A stretch of DNA of 64,000 bases from Alisma plantago-aquatica (GCA_963693085.1 OY856414.1:263156001-263220000); one strand, 5' to 3'. Shown: positions 11,525 through 25,115, counted from the stretch's first letter. A program made the numbers and translations. Notes: generated by a model from the letters alone, not told the origin.

Positions 11525-12264
11525 TTGTGGAATGGTGAAAAGTTGCACCTCCTCTATCCTGGGCTCTACCTCGCCTCCAAAATAGTGCTTTACCCTTTGG
11601 CTGTTTACAATGAACGACTTGTTCCCATCTACAATGTTCACAGCACCCTAGGGAAAGACTTTTTCAATCACAAACGGTCCACTCCACTTAGACCTTGGCT
11701 TACCCGAATGTAGCCTAAGCCTGGAATTGAAAAGGAGGATTTTCTGACTTGGAAGAAACACCCTATTTAGAATTTGTTTGTCATGAATTTTCTTAGTCCT
11801 TTCTTTATATATCTTAGAGCTTTCATAAGCATCCATCCTAAGCTAATCTAATTCATTAAGATGTAAAAGCCTCTTTCTACCCGCTTCATCTATGTTGAAA
11901 TTCAGCTTCTTCAAGGCCATTTAGCCTTATGCTCAAGCTCTATGGCTAGATGGCAAGCACAACCATCGACCAGCCTAAAAGGTGTTGTTCCTATTGGGGT
12001 TTTGTAGGCTATTCTGTAAGCCCAAAGAGCATCACCTAGCACATGGCTCTAGTTCGTCCTATTGGTTGAGACTATCCTTTCAAAGATTTTCTTCACCTCT
12101 CTATTGGGCATCTCAACATGTCCTTCAGTTTGTGGGTGACAGAGTGCCCACTCGGTGCTTCACCCCATATTTGCTCAGTACAGCCCCAAACTGCCTATTA
12201 GTGAAACGGGAACCACCATCACTAGTAATTAGGTAGGGGACGCCAAACCTGTAGAAAATGTATT
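11525..12264 (-). pseudogene. Athila integrase, C-terminal part, copy A, broken
   Basis: Minus-strand reading from 12264 gives the end of the integrase core: a GHVEMPNREVKKIFERIV segment carrying the catalytic Glu, then [20 protein letters not shown]. The C-terminal domain follows at 11836-11648: [38 protein letters not shown]. It aligns along its length with copy B (30059-30760). Stops and frameshifts are present. Upstream pol is missing because a Tekay-like LTR begins at 12265, inside the integrase sequence. Confidence 0.8.
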
Positions 12265-12748
12265 TGTAACGACCCTGCTTCCTGGTAACCCCCAATTAAG
12301 GAAGACCAAGAAGTCAGAGTTGCTATCCCAAAATAGGATCAATGGTTTTGTAAATAATAAAAAATAATTAATAAACTCTACCGCAACTAAGCTTAAAATA
12401 GGATAAAAATTTCTTTTTCACATACTTAAAAAATATAGGATTTGAGGGACTTTACCCAGAGTAGAAACTATTTATCTACATCCTCCAATTCTTTATTGAT
12501 CTTTATTCATTCAATGTCACTTTAAAGGGATATCCACTTTCTGACAAACCTAAAATGTCGACCAACAAAAGGTCAGTTAGTATAATGAATTATACTGGTA
12601 TGTGGGGGAACCAAAATCTTGCATCTATTGGTAACAACATAATGCAACCAAATTATTGTTTAACAGATCAAACTTTATGTATTAAACATAACTACTCAAT
12701 CCCTACATATCCTTTCCTCTGTGTCATCCCTGCGGTGGACATGGATAT
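12265..12748 (-). repeat. Element 2 LTR, first part (3' end of LTR, minus strand)
   Basis: Plus strand begins TGTAACGACCCTGCTTCC, the reverse complement of the LTR end seen at 15533. The segment aligns, inverted, with the last part of the element 1 LTR: the reverse complement of its ACTGGTATGTGGGG block lies at about 12595-12612. It stops where element 1 begins (12749). The rest of the same LTR resumes at 22868. It is therefore one minus-strand LTR split by a later insertion; the two parts total about 2.73 kb. Confidence 0.8.
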
Positions 12749-13397
12749 TGTTACAACCCCAATTTTTGGGTTCATATGGTTGGAAATGTAATTTTCCCAA
12801 TAAATGTATGAGTATGGGAATTGTATGATTTATGTGTATTGAATGGATTTCCTTCGTAATATTTCCTTTGTGCATGTGTTTTTGTGGATCATAATATGTT
12901 AAAGAGTCCAATATGATTAAAAGAAAAAGAAGAAATCAAAAATGCATTATTAAGAAGGAAATTTGAATTAATGAGAAAAATATAAGAATTATGTGGAAAT
13001 CATATAGTGGTGCCTCTCGTGGCCTTTTGGAATTAAAATAAGAATATTTCAGTTGTCTTTTGTATACCTAAAAATAATAATGATAAGAATGATAATTCTA
13101 AAATTTGGGACTAATGGACATTCCAAAACATACTGGTAATTGTTGAGATGTCTAAAGAAATAAGTTTTTTTATAAGGAAGACATCTCACTTAATAGATAT
13201 AAATTGGAAATGATTATAATAAATTTCCATGGAATAGTTGTTTTAAAAGATACACTAAAAATAGAGATAAAAGGAATATCTTAAAATAGAAAGGGAGGAG
13301 GATGCATTAATTGTTCCCTAAACAAGATATCATGCCAACTATATACAAACTTGAAGACCAGTCCATCTTTTCTCATACGTAGCTTTGTGTGCGTGTG

Positions 13398-13469
<72 letters not shown>

Positions 13470-15533
13470 GGTTGGCGAAGGAAAGATGACTACTCTTCCT
13501 CTTGATCCTAGATGTGCCCCTCACCACCATAGTTCGTACCAAAGCCATCTTCCCCGTCATGGCTATGTTCTTTCCTGGTTCGACGAGAGCTGGCAGAGCC
13601 ACCTGGACCTTTTTGCATCTGATTCGGGGCCAAGAGGGTAGAAGTCAACCATCGGTTGACCTTCTCCATGGCTCAGCGGAGCCCTATTTGCAGGCCACCA
13701 CGGTCATCGACTGCCCCACTCTGTTCTCGCGCGGGAGAATGGAGGAGACCATCGGACTACTGGCTTAGAAGGATGGGAGATGGTGGGGAAGAAAGGGACT
13801 TCTGGCATGGTCGTTGCATCCTTGTGAGCCGACCCGGAGGCAGGGTGGCCGCCGCACTCAAGGTCTGGCAAAGTCCTGTGTTTCCGATAGAATAGGGGAG
13901 ACGGGTTCTCCCCCTGGACAAGAGGACCAAAGGGGGATCGGGTCTCCATGTTGAAAGATCAAGGTAGAGGGTCTGTGTGCCTAGGTTCAGCCCAGGCACC
14001 CTTCAAGATGACACATCCATTTGGGTGAGGATCTCGCTGCAGGAGAGCCAATGGAAAATTGCCACGTCACCCACTTGGAAGGTATAAAGATATATTTTGT
14101 TTAAATCATAGAAATTACTAGGATGCTTGGATGAAGACATATAATATATGAAATTTTCTTAGAAAAATGAGAGGAATCCAAATAAAATATAATTAGAGTC
14201 AATATAGGCTTCCTGTTCCAAAAATATATGCAATACATGTTTATATGTGTTTTACGTAAAGGAAAACCTAGATTTGCATTAATATGATGAGTAATTAATT
14301 AGATTTGGTTATGTTGAGTTAATACCTAATCTTGTCATGTATAATAAGAAAACTCGTGATAATGATGAATAATTGGCGATTGTAGATTGATAATCTTATT
14401 CATGATGATTTAGGGTTTTACAACCAACGTTGACATCTTGCTATGATCTAATGTTGATAATGTGATCTAGGTATCATGAATAGTCTAATATGCTTAAGAT
14501 AATGATTAGGGTTTAACCTAATATGTATAATTGGGTTTGTAACCCTAAACCCTAGTCCAAACATGAGATAACCTAAACCCTAGTTTAGGAGTGAATCTAG
14601 ATCTGAGTAATGTAATGAGAATACATGGTGACACATATGTAGTATGCATGTTTCAGATACTGTTGATTATATTCTTGGTTTCTTGGATGTTTGGATACAC
14701 TCGTAAAGTATATGATGTTCTGCATGGTTTCTGCAATGGCATAAGGTATGTGGTTACTTTATGAATAATCGTCTTTAGTTTCATAGAGTTTCCTAAATGT
14801 TTCTTGATTGATTGCAACCTAAACTATTAGATGTTCAATTATGCAATCCTATAAAGTTCCTATGAGTATCACAATTAAATATGAATGTGTTTCTCAAACC
14901 TACATGCCACCCTGACGTATGTTACAAGACCAAGCCCCAGAGGGAAGGTCTAATTTGGTCAAGCCCCAGAGGGAAGACCATTGGGCACCTTGAGAGGTGA
15001 CCCCAGGCACCAAGCTCAGGATGGAGAAGGTGGCCTTATATCCCTTGCAAGGACAAAACCCTAAGAGAGGGTAATCCAGGTTTTAGGGCAAAAGTGGTTG
15101 AGAAGCCACATTGAAAGCGTAATTTGGATTGTTAATCAACTATTTGTTGTATTTATGTTGTTAGAACTTATTTGTTATGTCATGTTTGTCCCCACATACC
15201 AGTATAGAAATATACTGACTGCATTTTGTTTGTTGGCATTTTAGGTACAAATTTGAAAAGGACAAACAATAAAGTGAAATTTGTTAAGATGAATTTAAGT
15301 AATCCAAAGGAGGATTAGATAGTTATATTTCTAATATGGATAGAAGTCTTAGATCCTATTTTGAAAAGGTATGCCAAAGTTTTATTTAATACCAGCTTTC
15401 TAGTTTAGTATTAGTAGAATTTGATCATTATTGTTGATTTAATTGTTAAACCATTGATCCTGAATTTTAGGATAATGCATCTGACCTCTTGGTCTCCCTT
15501 AATTGGGGGTTTTCGGGAAGCAGGCTCGTTACA
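12749..15533 (+). repeat. Element 1 5' LTR
   Basis: Starts TGTTACAACCCCAATTTTTG and ends GGCTCGTTACA just before the primer site. It is 2,785 bp long, against 2,711 bp for its partner at 20152-22862. The difference is largely an AT-dinucleotide expansion at 13404-13466, which the other LTR lacks. It contains many AAACCCTA-like telomere-style motifs (14510-14590), also present in the partner. Confidence 0.9.
13404..13466. repeat. (TA)n microsatellite inside element 1 5' LTR
   Basis: About 31 TA units follow a GTGTGTATGTG lead. The 3' LTR has only a short TG run at the same place (20785-20800), so the expansion came after insertion. Confidence 0.95.
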
Positions 15534-15535
15534 TT

Positions 15536-15548
15536 TGGTATCAGAGCC
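15536..15548 (+). other. Element 1 primer-binding site, tRNA-iMet type
   Basis: TGGTATCAGAGCC follows the LTR end by two bases. The match to the initiator tRNA-Met complement is perfect over 12 bases. Confidence 0.95.
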
Positions 15549-18465
15549 AATGGTTTCTCATTTGATCCTTAATAATATTTAATTTTTCAAACTCTGTAGA
15601 ACCCAAGGGAGTTATTAGAGGATTTTCCAATGACAGAGGTGTCTAGAAAAGGATCACAGTCTGGGGGCTGGCAATATTTTCCTCCACCCCGCTAGTCGGT
15701 CACGAGGACTCCCGGATGCGGTGTGACTTCCTAGCCAAAGTCTGAGGTTTTGACTCAAAATAAGATACCTTTAGAACTCTCTCGTGTATTTTGTCCCTTC
15801 TCAACCCTAATTCAATTAAGGTTCTAAGGCTTAGGGTTTTTATCTCTCTTCCCCGCCCACTTGAGGTCAGGGTAAGTATGATAAGGATTAAGGAATCCTC
15901 CACTAAATCAATGAAAAACATGTAAACAAGATGTCATGGACATAAGTTTAATAGTTTAAGCATAAACTAAAGATTAGTTACATTCTTAGGTTGCATGGCA
16001 TGTGTTGTCGTCCCCTCAGGAGAGCACTGAGGTCAGATCTTCCTGTCAGGAGGATGAGTAGATCCATGGAGGCAGAGGCCTCTAGGAAGAGGTAGAGACC
16101 TGATGCAACCTCTAAGGACGATGCTAACCCTAACCCTAAGTGGAGTTTGAGGAAGAGATGACAAGATGAGTTGGATATCATATTTGAGCATGCAAGTATG
16201 TACGTGGGCCGACATGCATATAGGTTTTGTGTATGCACGAGAGGCGTGAGCTATGCATGATGGGTTGACCTAGTTCCTTTTTGTGACCCGACCTTGGAAG
16301 GGTCATACCTGTTAGGGTGAAGGATAGCTCCTTCATTGAAAAAGTTAGTGGTAACCATATAGGAACCCCAACGGGCATATAGGAGCATAGACGAGGCATG
16401 CACCTATGTAGAAGAGAATGACATCATAACTGGCAGTGGGTTTGAGACCTAGGCCAGTAGAGTTATGCCTCATAGTTCATAAGATGAGCATGCAGAACTT
16501 TGGATGATCTTGGTTGGATATAGGTCTTGATAGTACGTTTCGCGCAGATAGGTGTAGACATGTATCCTTAAGAGCTTGACTCGTCCTCTAAGAAAGAACC
16601 TTCAAAGGTGAGATCTATTATATTATTACCTCTAGAGAGAGAGCAAGACCAGATGAAGAAGGTTGGAGACCTTAGTTCTGAGACATGAATAACCATGAGA
16701 AGATGGGTATGTTATGACCTATTTTAGATGACCCTCAGTAGATAGTTGTGGTTGCCTCGTGCATGATCCTTGGAGGCTTGTCGTACCATGGTTGCCTTAG
16801 AGGAACCAAACCCAAGAATGAGAAAGAGGCTTCTAGAACCGATGTACAGACATTATAGGTGCCTACCTTACCTTATAGGGGTAGTAAGGATAGTTCCTTA
16901 GACCAAGGAGGTATGATAACAAGTTGTGAGGCCTGACACCTAGTTGGTTATCCTTGTGTAGAACTCTGAGGTATGGTTCACATGGAAGAATAGTAGGAAG
17001 TGCATGCTATACTTTGTACATGTTTGGTTCGTGATTGAAAAGTTGAGCATGTAGTTCGACAGTTGAGGCCTAGGTAGTGAACCTAGGGTTCCTAGACCAA
17101 AGAGGGGAAGTAGTAGTACATGGTGCACCTAATGCTCACAAAGATGTTTTAGTTCCTACGGATTTGAGCATGGTACCCCTCAAGTTGGAGGAAAAGGAAA
17201 CCCCTTGACTAAGGTATATGATTAATAAACCCCTCACGCATAGGTTGGTGACATATGCATGTATGATATTGGTCCAATGTTGAGGAATAGGAACTAGTAT
17301 GACATACTAAGGAAACCTAGAATGGTTTAGTAGGTGGTCTTCTTGCTAGCTATGTACCTAAGTAGCATGATAGGGATAAACCTACACATGATGATGTAAA
17401 CCCTGGACGTACGGACGTTTGTGACCTTTGTTTCTATCAAGAGATAGTTTTCTCTCTATCTTGGGGAGGGACCCCTCTGTCCGGTGCAGCTTTTGTGTAG
17501 GTTCGAGGTAACCTAAAGAGGTCTCTCATAGGAGCTTGATGAGCTAAGTAGAGAGCACAGGGTATGAGCACGAGTCTATAGACCCTTGTGTGACCATCTC
17601 TAAGGGGCATGAAGATATGTTGTCGTGGAGGTAATCTTATGGGACATGACCAATTTAGGTAGGTCAACGTGATCCCTATGAAAGGATGGAAGTTTGACCA
17701 TGAGTGCCCCGAGAGATGATGGAGTTTTGGGTAAAGATTCAAGAATGAGATGTGCTATGATGGAATCCTAAGTCAATAATAAGGTTATGAAGGGATAAGA
17801 CCGATGGAAGTAGGAGTTGTCTGTTCCCTGGATGCAAAAGATCATAGGGTCAGGAGGTAACAACTACCTTTTCCCAAGGACCATGGGTTAGGAGGATGGC
17901 CACCTTCATGAGTTTATGGGGCCTAAGGGGTAAAAGTGAGAGGCACTCCTTAGATGAATAAGGGTCGGATCATCCCAACAGTGTCATCACCCTAGAGACC
18001 TTGAGGTAATGACTAACGATTGTACATAAAAAAGATATGTTAAGATACAAAAGGTGATGGGAAAAGTCTTCCCATGGGTGTAGACCCGCAATCGAGTTGT
18101 TTATGATGTGGAGACATGGGATGTACATTTCAACTTAGTTTGGAAAGTGTACTGGTGATGTGTGATGTACCATCTCTACTCTTGGAACGGGATGAATTTT
18201 GTATTTGGACTGCATCCAAATGCTTATTTCCTCTTGTTATGGGTGTGAGAGATAGGGCAAAACACATGACATACACTAAGGATAAAGATGATGTGAGTTG
18301 AAACATTGCTATGATGTTTGAGGATAGAGAAAGTATCATACCTTTTTGGGAGAGAACATGGAATGGATGGTTTAAACATACGAGAAGAACTAAGATAGTC
18401 ATCGTGAGGTCGTTCTTATCAAAGGCAGTATGGAATTTATGAGTTATATAAGTTTGAGTTTGATA
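15549..18465 (+). pseudogene. Element 1 gag and 5' pol region, heavily decayed
   Basis: This stretch lies between primer site and RNase H, where gag, protease and RT belong, but no frame stays open for more than about 100 codons. I cannot point to a YxDD box. Plus-strand sequence at 16477-17200 and 17215-18400 is matched by element 2 (28019-28757 plus strand; 25.2-28.0 kb minus strand), which shows it is element sequence and not unrelated filler. TAG and TGA codons are very frequent. Domain borders cannot be given. Confidence 0.5.
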
Positions 18466-20138
18466 ACCAAGATGATGAGCTCAGAGTTTTCTTGACTCAG
18501 TTAGACCTAAATCTGAGATGAGGATGATGAGTGGAGTATATGAAGGTTTATGACTTCACCGTTGCCTAGGACATAAGGATTGTAAGGTGGTAATGGATGC
18601 TCTTTGTTGAGATGTAGATGTCTTGTTAGCCAGTAGAGAGGCTAGAAGAGGTTGTTAGGTGAACCCTATGTTTGTGAGACATATAGGGCTAACACTCTGA
18701 TACAACCAGACTAGTTGGTTGAGTTAGTGGTTGTTTTGTTAGCCAGCCTAGAGCTAGATGTGATAGATGGATCGTTGAAGAACCTCAAATACACCTCTCC
18801 GGAAAGGAAGGTGATGGAACCCACGACTAGAGTGTTTTAGGGTTTATGAGGAGTCAACCCTAAGGAATCATGACATGCAGGAGCTCGTGATGTTAAGTAC
18901 ACCCTGCATCATGGTACTACTAAGATAGCAAAAGTGTGTAGTAATACTTTGAAATGCCTGAGATGAAGAAGTATATAGGGTTGCATGTGGCTGGCCCCCA
19001 TGCATGCGAGGAGGTGAAGGTCAAACACCAATAACCTAGTGAGTTGCTACCGATAATGAAGAGTCCCCGATAGGGAATGGGAGTGGATCACCATAGACGT
19101 TGTGGTGAGTCTTCCCTAGACCAAGAGAGGTCAGGATGCAGTATGGGCTATGGTAGATTGCCTTACCAAGTTGACCTAACCCCTTGCCTAAGAGAGAGAG
19201 AGAGTATTGTGAAGGTGACAGATCGGGTTGACCTATATGCATGAGAGAGAGATAGTTCAACTACACCACGATCGAGTTCAATATCTAGAGCATGACCTCA
19301 ATATCACTTCCATGCGGTGGAAGTAGGTACATAAAGAACTCGATGACAGCTTGAAGTTTAGCACAACTTATCACCCTTGACTGATAGACGGTCAAGAGAG
19401 TATGATCCAGACTAGAGGGTCTGATGAGAAAATGTGTGCTCGTTCAGGGTGATACATGGGAGTAGTTCCTGTCCTAAGAGAGTTTGTTGGTGATGATAGG
19501 CACCATAGCTAGTATCAGGATGTAAGAAGCTTTGTAAGGGAGGTTGTGTTGATCACCACTTCATTAGGATGATGTCGGTGAGAGGACCTTGTAAGGTCAG
19601 AGAAACCACAATGTGTGCAGATAAAGTCGCTTTAATCGTGCTATGGTTGAGAAAGCCCAGGGGCGACAAGAGTCGTGAGCTGATGTGAAGAAGACTGACA
19701 TGCAGTGCACTGTGGGAGAACATGTGTTATGAAAACCCGACCCCTCTGAGCTATAGCTGAGAAAGATGATTCCCCGATACATGGGTCCATTTGATATGGA
19801 TTGGTGGAGATGCTTATGTTTAGCCTTACCCCTCAGGATAACATGATGTATGATGTGTTCCATGGGTCCAATTTAGAGCACTATGTGATGTATTCTAACC
19901 ATGTGTTGAGCCATGAACCTATTGAGCTTCCAAGGAGGCTGACATATCATGAGTCACCTGTGAGAATTCTAGATACCAAGGTGAAAGAATTCAGATGTAA
20001 GAATATAATATGATAAAGGTTCTTTGGAAGCACCATGGAGAGGATAAAGCCACATAGGAGCCAATGATGGACATGGAAAAGTCTTATCCTGAATTGTTTT
20101 TTTTATCTTTGGTGGAATTTTGAGGGCAAAATTCCTAT
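18466..20138 (+). pseudogene. Element 1 RNase H end, integrase and chromodomain-like tail, broken
   Basis: An RNase H end is recognisable at 18530-18600 (VEYMKVYDFTVA). The integrase core start reads REWEWITIDVVVSLP and GQDAVWAMVDCLTKLT at 19075-19175. The C-terminal domain lies at 19801-20013: LTPQDNMMYDVFHGSNLEHY and ESPVRILDTKVKEFRCKNI. It is followed by IKVLWKHHGEDKAT, a stop in place of Trp, and EPMMDMEKSYPELF, a chromovirus tail. Stops and frameshifts are scattered throughout. The chromodomain-like end places the element in the chromovirus branch (Tekay/Del-like). Confidence 0.75.
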
Positions 20139-20151
20139 AAGAGGGGAAGGA
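20139..20151 (+). other. Element 1 polypurine tract
   Basis: AAGAGGGGAAGGA lies directly before the 3' LTR start and primes plus-strand DNA. It is preceded (about 20114-20135) by an inverted repeat of the form GGAATTTTG-AGGG-CAAAATTCC, similar in layout to the one before the Tekay-like LTR at 63570. Confidence 0.85.
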
Positions 20152-22862
20152 TGTTACAACCCCAATTTTTGGGTTCATATGGTTGGAAATACAATTTTCC
20201 CAATAAATTTATGAGTATGGGAATTGTATGATTTATGTGTATTGAATGGATTTCCTTTGCAATATTTCCTTTGTGCATGTGTTTTCGTGGATCATAATAT
20301 ATTAATGAGTCCAATATGATTAAAAGAAAACGAAGAAATAAATAATGCATTATTAAGAAGGAAAATTGAAATAATGAGGAAAAGATAAGAAATATGTGGA
20401 AATCATATGGTGGTGCCTCTCATGGCCTTTTGCAATAAAAACAAGAATATTTCAGTTGTCTTTTGTATACCTAAAAATAATAATGATAAGAAAGATAATT
20501 CTAAAATTTGGGACTAATGGACATTCCAAAACATAATGGTAATTGTTGAGATGTCTAAATAAATAAGTTTTTTTATAAGGAAGACATCTCACTTAATAAA
20601 TATAAATTGGAAAATATTATAATAAATTGCCATGGAATAGTTGTTTTAAAAGATACCAAAAAGAGAGACAAAAGGAATATCTTTAACTAGAAAGGGAGGA
20701 GGATCCATTAATTATTCCCTAAACAAGATATCTTGCCAACTATATACAAACTTGGAGACCAATTCATCTTTTCTCATACATAGCTTTGTGTGTGTGTGTG
20801 TTGGTGAAGGATAGAGGACTACCCTTCCTCTTGATCATAGATGTGCCCCTCACCACCATAGTGTGTAGAAAAGACATCTTCTCCATCATGGCTATGTTCT
20901 TTCCTGGTTTAGCGAGAGCTAGTATTGCCACCTGGACCTTTGTGCATCTGATTCGAGGCCAAGAGGGTAGAAGTCAACCATTGGTTGACCTTCTCCATGG
21001 CTTAGTGAAGCCCTATTCGTAGGCCATCGCGGGCACTGACTACCCTACTCTATTCTCATGTGGGAGACCAGAGGAGACCATCGGACTACTGGCTTAGAAC
21101 AATGGGAGATGGCAGGGTAGAAAGGGATTTCTGGCATGGTCATTGCATCCTCATGAGCCGACTCAGAGGCAGGGTGTTGCCGCACGCAGGGTCTGACAGA
21201 GCCCTGTGTTTCTGATAGAACATGGGAGACGGGTTCTCCCGCTGGATAAGAGGACCAAAGGAGGATCGGGTATCCACGTTGACGGATCCAGGAAGAGGAT
21301 CCACATGCCCAGCTTCAGCCCAGGTACCCTTCAAGCCGACTCATCCAACTGGGTGAGGAGCTGGTTGTAGGCAAGCCAATGGAAAACTGCCACCTCACCC
21401 ACTTGGAAGGTATAAAGATATATTTTGTTTAAATCGTAGAAATTACTAGAATGCTTGGATGAAGACATATAATGTATGAAATTTGCTTAGAAAAATGAGA
21501 GGAATCCAAATAAAATATAATCAGAGTCTATATAGGCTTCTTTTTCTAAAAGTAAATGCAATACATGTTTACATGTGTTTAATGTAAAGGAAAACCTAGA
21601 TTTGTTTTAATATGATGAGTAATTAATTATATTTGGCTATGTTGAGTTAATACCTGATCTTGTCATGTATAATAAGGAAACTCGTGATAATGATGAATAA
21701 TTGTCAATTGTAGATTGATAATCTTATCCATGATGATTTAGGGTTTTACAACCAATGTTTACATCTTGCTATGATCTAATGTTGATAATGTGATCTAGGT
21801 ATCATGAATAGTCTAATAAGCTTAAGATGACGATTAGGGTTTAACCTAATATGTATAATTGGGTTTGTAACCCTAAACCCTAGTCCAAACATGAGATAAC
21901 CTAAACCCTAGTTTAGGAGCAAATCTAGATCTGAGTAATACAATGTGAATATATGGTGACACATATGTAGTATGCATGTTTCAGATACTGTTGATTATAT
22001 GCTTGGTTGCTTGGATGTTTGGATACACTCATAAAGTATATGATGTTCCGCATGGTTTCTGCAATGGCATAAGGTATGTGGTTACTTTATGAATAATCAT
22101 CTTTAGTTTCACGACATTTCCCGAATGTTTCTCGATTGATTGCAACCTAAATTGTTGGATGTTCAATTATGCAATCCTATAAAGTTCTTATGAGTATCAA
22201 AATTAAATATGAATGTGTTTCTCGAACCTACATGCCACCCTGATGTATGTTACAAGACCAAGCCCCAAAGGAAAGGTCTGATTTGGTCAAGCCCTAGAGG
22301 GAAGGCCATTGGGCACCTCGAGAGGTGACCCCAGGCACCAAGTTCAGGATGGAGAAGGTGGCCTTATGTCCCTTGCAAGGACAAAACCCTTAGAGAGGGT
22401 AATCTAGGGTTTAGGGAAAAAGCGGTTGAGAAGTCACATTGAAAGCGTAATTTGGATTGTTAATCAACTATTTGCTATATTTAGGTTGTTAGAACTTATT
22501 TGTGATGTCATGCTTGTCCCCATATAACAGTATAGAAATATACTGACTGACATTTTGTTTGTCGGTGTTTTAGGTACAAATATGAAAAGGACAAACAGTA
22601 AAGTGAAATTTGTGAAGATGAATTTAAGTAATCCAAAGGAGGATTAGATAGCTAGATTTCTACTACAGATAGAAGTCTTAGATCCTATTTTGAAAAGGTA
22701 TGTCAAAGTTTTATTTAATACCAGCTTTCCAATTTAGTATTAGTAGAATTTGATAATTATTGCTAATTAAATTGTTAAACCATTGATCCTAAATTTCAGG
22801 ATAATGCCTCTGACCTCTTGGTCTCCCTTGATTGGTGGTTATAGGGAAGCGAGGTCATTATA
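20152..22862 (+). repeat. Element 1 3' LTR
   Basis: Starts TGTTACAACCCCAATTTTTG like the 5' LTR and ends GAGGTCATTATA, with one change from the expected TTACA end. It aligns along its length with 12749-15533, apart from the microsatellite. Confidence 0.9.
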
Positions 22863-22867
22863 GATAC

Positions 22868-25115
22868 TACCTCTCTCATATGGTAGATCCTACCTTACAA
22901 GTATACCATGACCTAGGGAAGTGTAGTCGTATGGTCCTACCCAAGGGTAGACCAACACATTGACTCATGATAACCTGATGATCCTAACCCAAGGGTAGAC
23001 CATGTACTAGATCATCCATATCATCATCATCAAAGCTATAGAGGTGGATTAGGATCTGAGATGGTCATGCACATATACTTATGGTAATAGTCATAGTCCC
23101 TTTACAGTTGCATGAAATAAAAGTCAACCAAGCAGTTGTTTCTAAACAACTGATAAAACTTCAAAAATTGTCATGAAACTATAGCGATTATTCATAAGTG
23201 TAACCACATACCTGTTTATGACTCAAAAGAAGCAAGATGTCCAAATCTAGCTAGATGTCCAATCAAGAAAGGTAAGCAATGAAATCAAGAAACCCTTGAT
23301 CCTAAAAACATGTATAACACCTAGTTGTTGCCATCACATCCCAAACTACTCTTTATTGACTTGGGATACCTTTCTAAGGTTTTTAAGTTTCATTAGGATT
23401 CCTTAGGGTTTCTTAGATCAATTTCTCAATTCATTGAATTCTATGGGTTTGTCTGATCAAAAATCATATATAATTTATTACCATCAGAGTTACCAATAAT
23501 TAATTATGAATTTTGCACATTAAAGTACCTTTGGCCAATGGCGGCTTGACACGTCAACGATTTTTTTTCTTAATTCCTATTTGGGCCGGCTATTAAAGCA
23601 GTGAAAGACCTCCATGCCCCTCCCTCTTAAACGTGCTCTAGGGGACAGTCAAGTCTTTTCACTAAGACTCACCCCCTACCTCGTGATACTAGTTGCCGCC
23701 AGCCTGGTGCGGCAACGTGCACGGGATTGCTCCCCACCCAACTTGTCCTTGCACTCACAAGCAACGCACACAGTCAAGAAGAACCACCCACCCCTCATTG
23801 GAGTTGAGGAGGGTGATTGCACCGCATTTGGTGGTTCGAGGCAACCCAAACCGGTCCCCCATGGTTGTAGGTCACAGTAGAGGAAGATGCGTCGAACAGG
23901 TCCATCGGAGACCCTACCCAAGAACCCTCACACTCTGGTCAGGTAGGGGAGACCTGTAGAAAGCTTTCCACTGGCTTTCTAGGTTTGGGGTTGACTAAAC
24001 TCCTCACATGAATCTGATTCATCGTGAAGGTGAGGGAGTGTATTGCCAGCGTCTTGTGGGTACCTTTGGTTCTCGTACAGTTGTACCATGCCAGGAGGGG
24101 TTCTCCTATTTTTGTTTCCTCAACTCAAATACCCTCATGCCTACTTATATACTATGGGTGTGAGGGAAAGAGAGAGGATCAATTAACAGGGTTTAGGGTT
24201 CTTGGTAAAGAAAAAGGAAAGTTATTCTAGGTTTCAATATAAAACTGTGATGTGAGAAATAATTATTCCTCACTCTCCATAACTCACTTTCTCATCAAAC
24301 TTTAGGAAAACTCCCTCTACTATATCGTCTTCAATTGGAATAAAGTTTACTCCTCAAATAATCCTCTACATTCCCGAAATTTGATTTTTACTATAATACC
24401 AATTATTTTCCAAATAAATTACTTAGCCTACAAGATATCTTGGAATACCCTAGATTTTCTCCCATACCCTTAAATAAGGATTATCTCTCATTTAAAATTA
24501 TCTAGGACATTTATTTTGGGCACGAGATTCCCTTTCCTTTTTCCTATTTTGTTTCACAAGGACTTATATTTGAACTTTTACTTAAATAACACATATCTTC
24601 CTCTCCTCATATTATCTTAATTCCAAACTTTAAGGGAAAGTCCATAATGACTTAAACTACTTGTGTGCCAAGTTTGGGACTCAAATTCAAAAGTATGAGA
24701 GACTTTTCTTCATATGCACATTATCACTTAAAAAGGCATATTTTATACATATTTTCTCTCTCTTACTCTTTTATTCTCTTTATTTGGATTCCTTTTACCA
24801 TTAGAAACCTTGTGGATTTTAAAATATCATCCATGATGATTTAATCATACATCTTTCCACATATTTCTCATATTTTCATCATTATCTCAAATTTCCTTCT
24901 TAATAATGCATTATTTGATTTCTTCTATTTCTTTTAATCATATTGGACTCATTAGCATATTATGATCCATGAAATCACATTCACAAATAAAATATTACAA
25001 AGGAAATCCATTTAGTATACACAAATCGTAAAATTTCCCTAATCATACATTTATCAGAGAAATTACATTCCAAACCATACAAGCCCAAAAATTGGGGTTG
25101 TAACATCCTTCCTCT
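22868..25115 (-). repeat. Element 2 LTR, second part (5' end of LTR, minus strand)
   Basis: Read on the minus strand from 25115 it starts TGTTACAACCCCAATTTTTG, the family LTR start. It continues to 22868, aligning with element 1 LTR (for example AACCACATACC at 23201-23211 against the reverse complement of 14745-14757). It joins the part at 12265-12748 once element 1 and its target duplication are removed. Part of the middle, with GC-rich sequence at 23580-23960, is diverged from element 1. Confidence 0.8.

Larger units (their letters stand above)
12749..22862 (+). mobile_element. Element 1: complete but decayed Tekay-like gypsy retrotransposon
   Basis: It has a 5' LTR at 12749-15533, tRNA-iMet primer site at 15536-15548, a degenerate internal region, a polypurine tract at 20139-20151 and a 3' LTR at 20152-22862. 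Flanking pentamers are GATAT (12744-12748) and GATAC (22863-22867), a target-site duplication with one change. The two LTRs differ at several percent of positions plus indels, so the insertion is old. It landed inside the LTR of a related element lying in the opposite orientation. No long ORF survives in the 4.6-kb internal region. Confidence 0.9.

Noticed and set aside
13339..13602. Tyr/Ile-repeat peptides on both strands
   Set aside because: Translation of the TA microsatellite.
14500..14590. AAACCCTA-like telomere motifs
   Set aside because: Only scattered short matches within an LTR, repeated in its partner LTR; not a telomeric tract.
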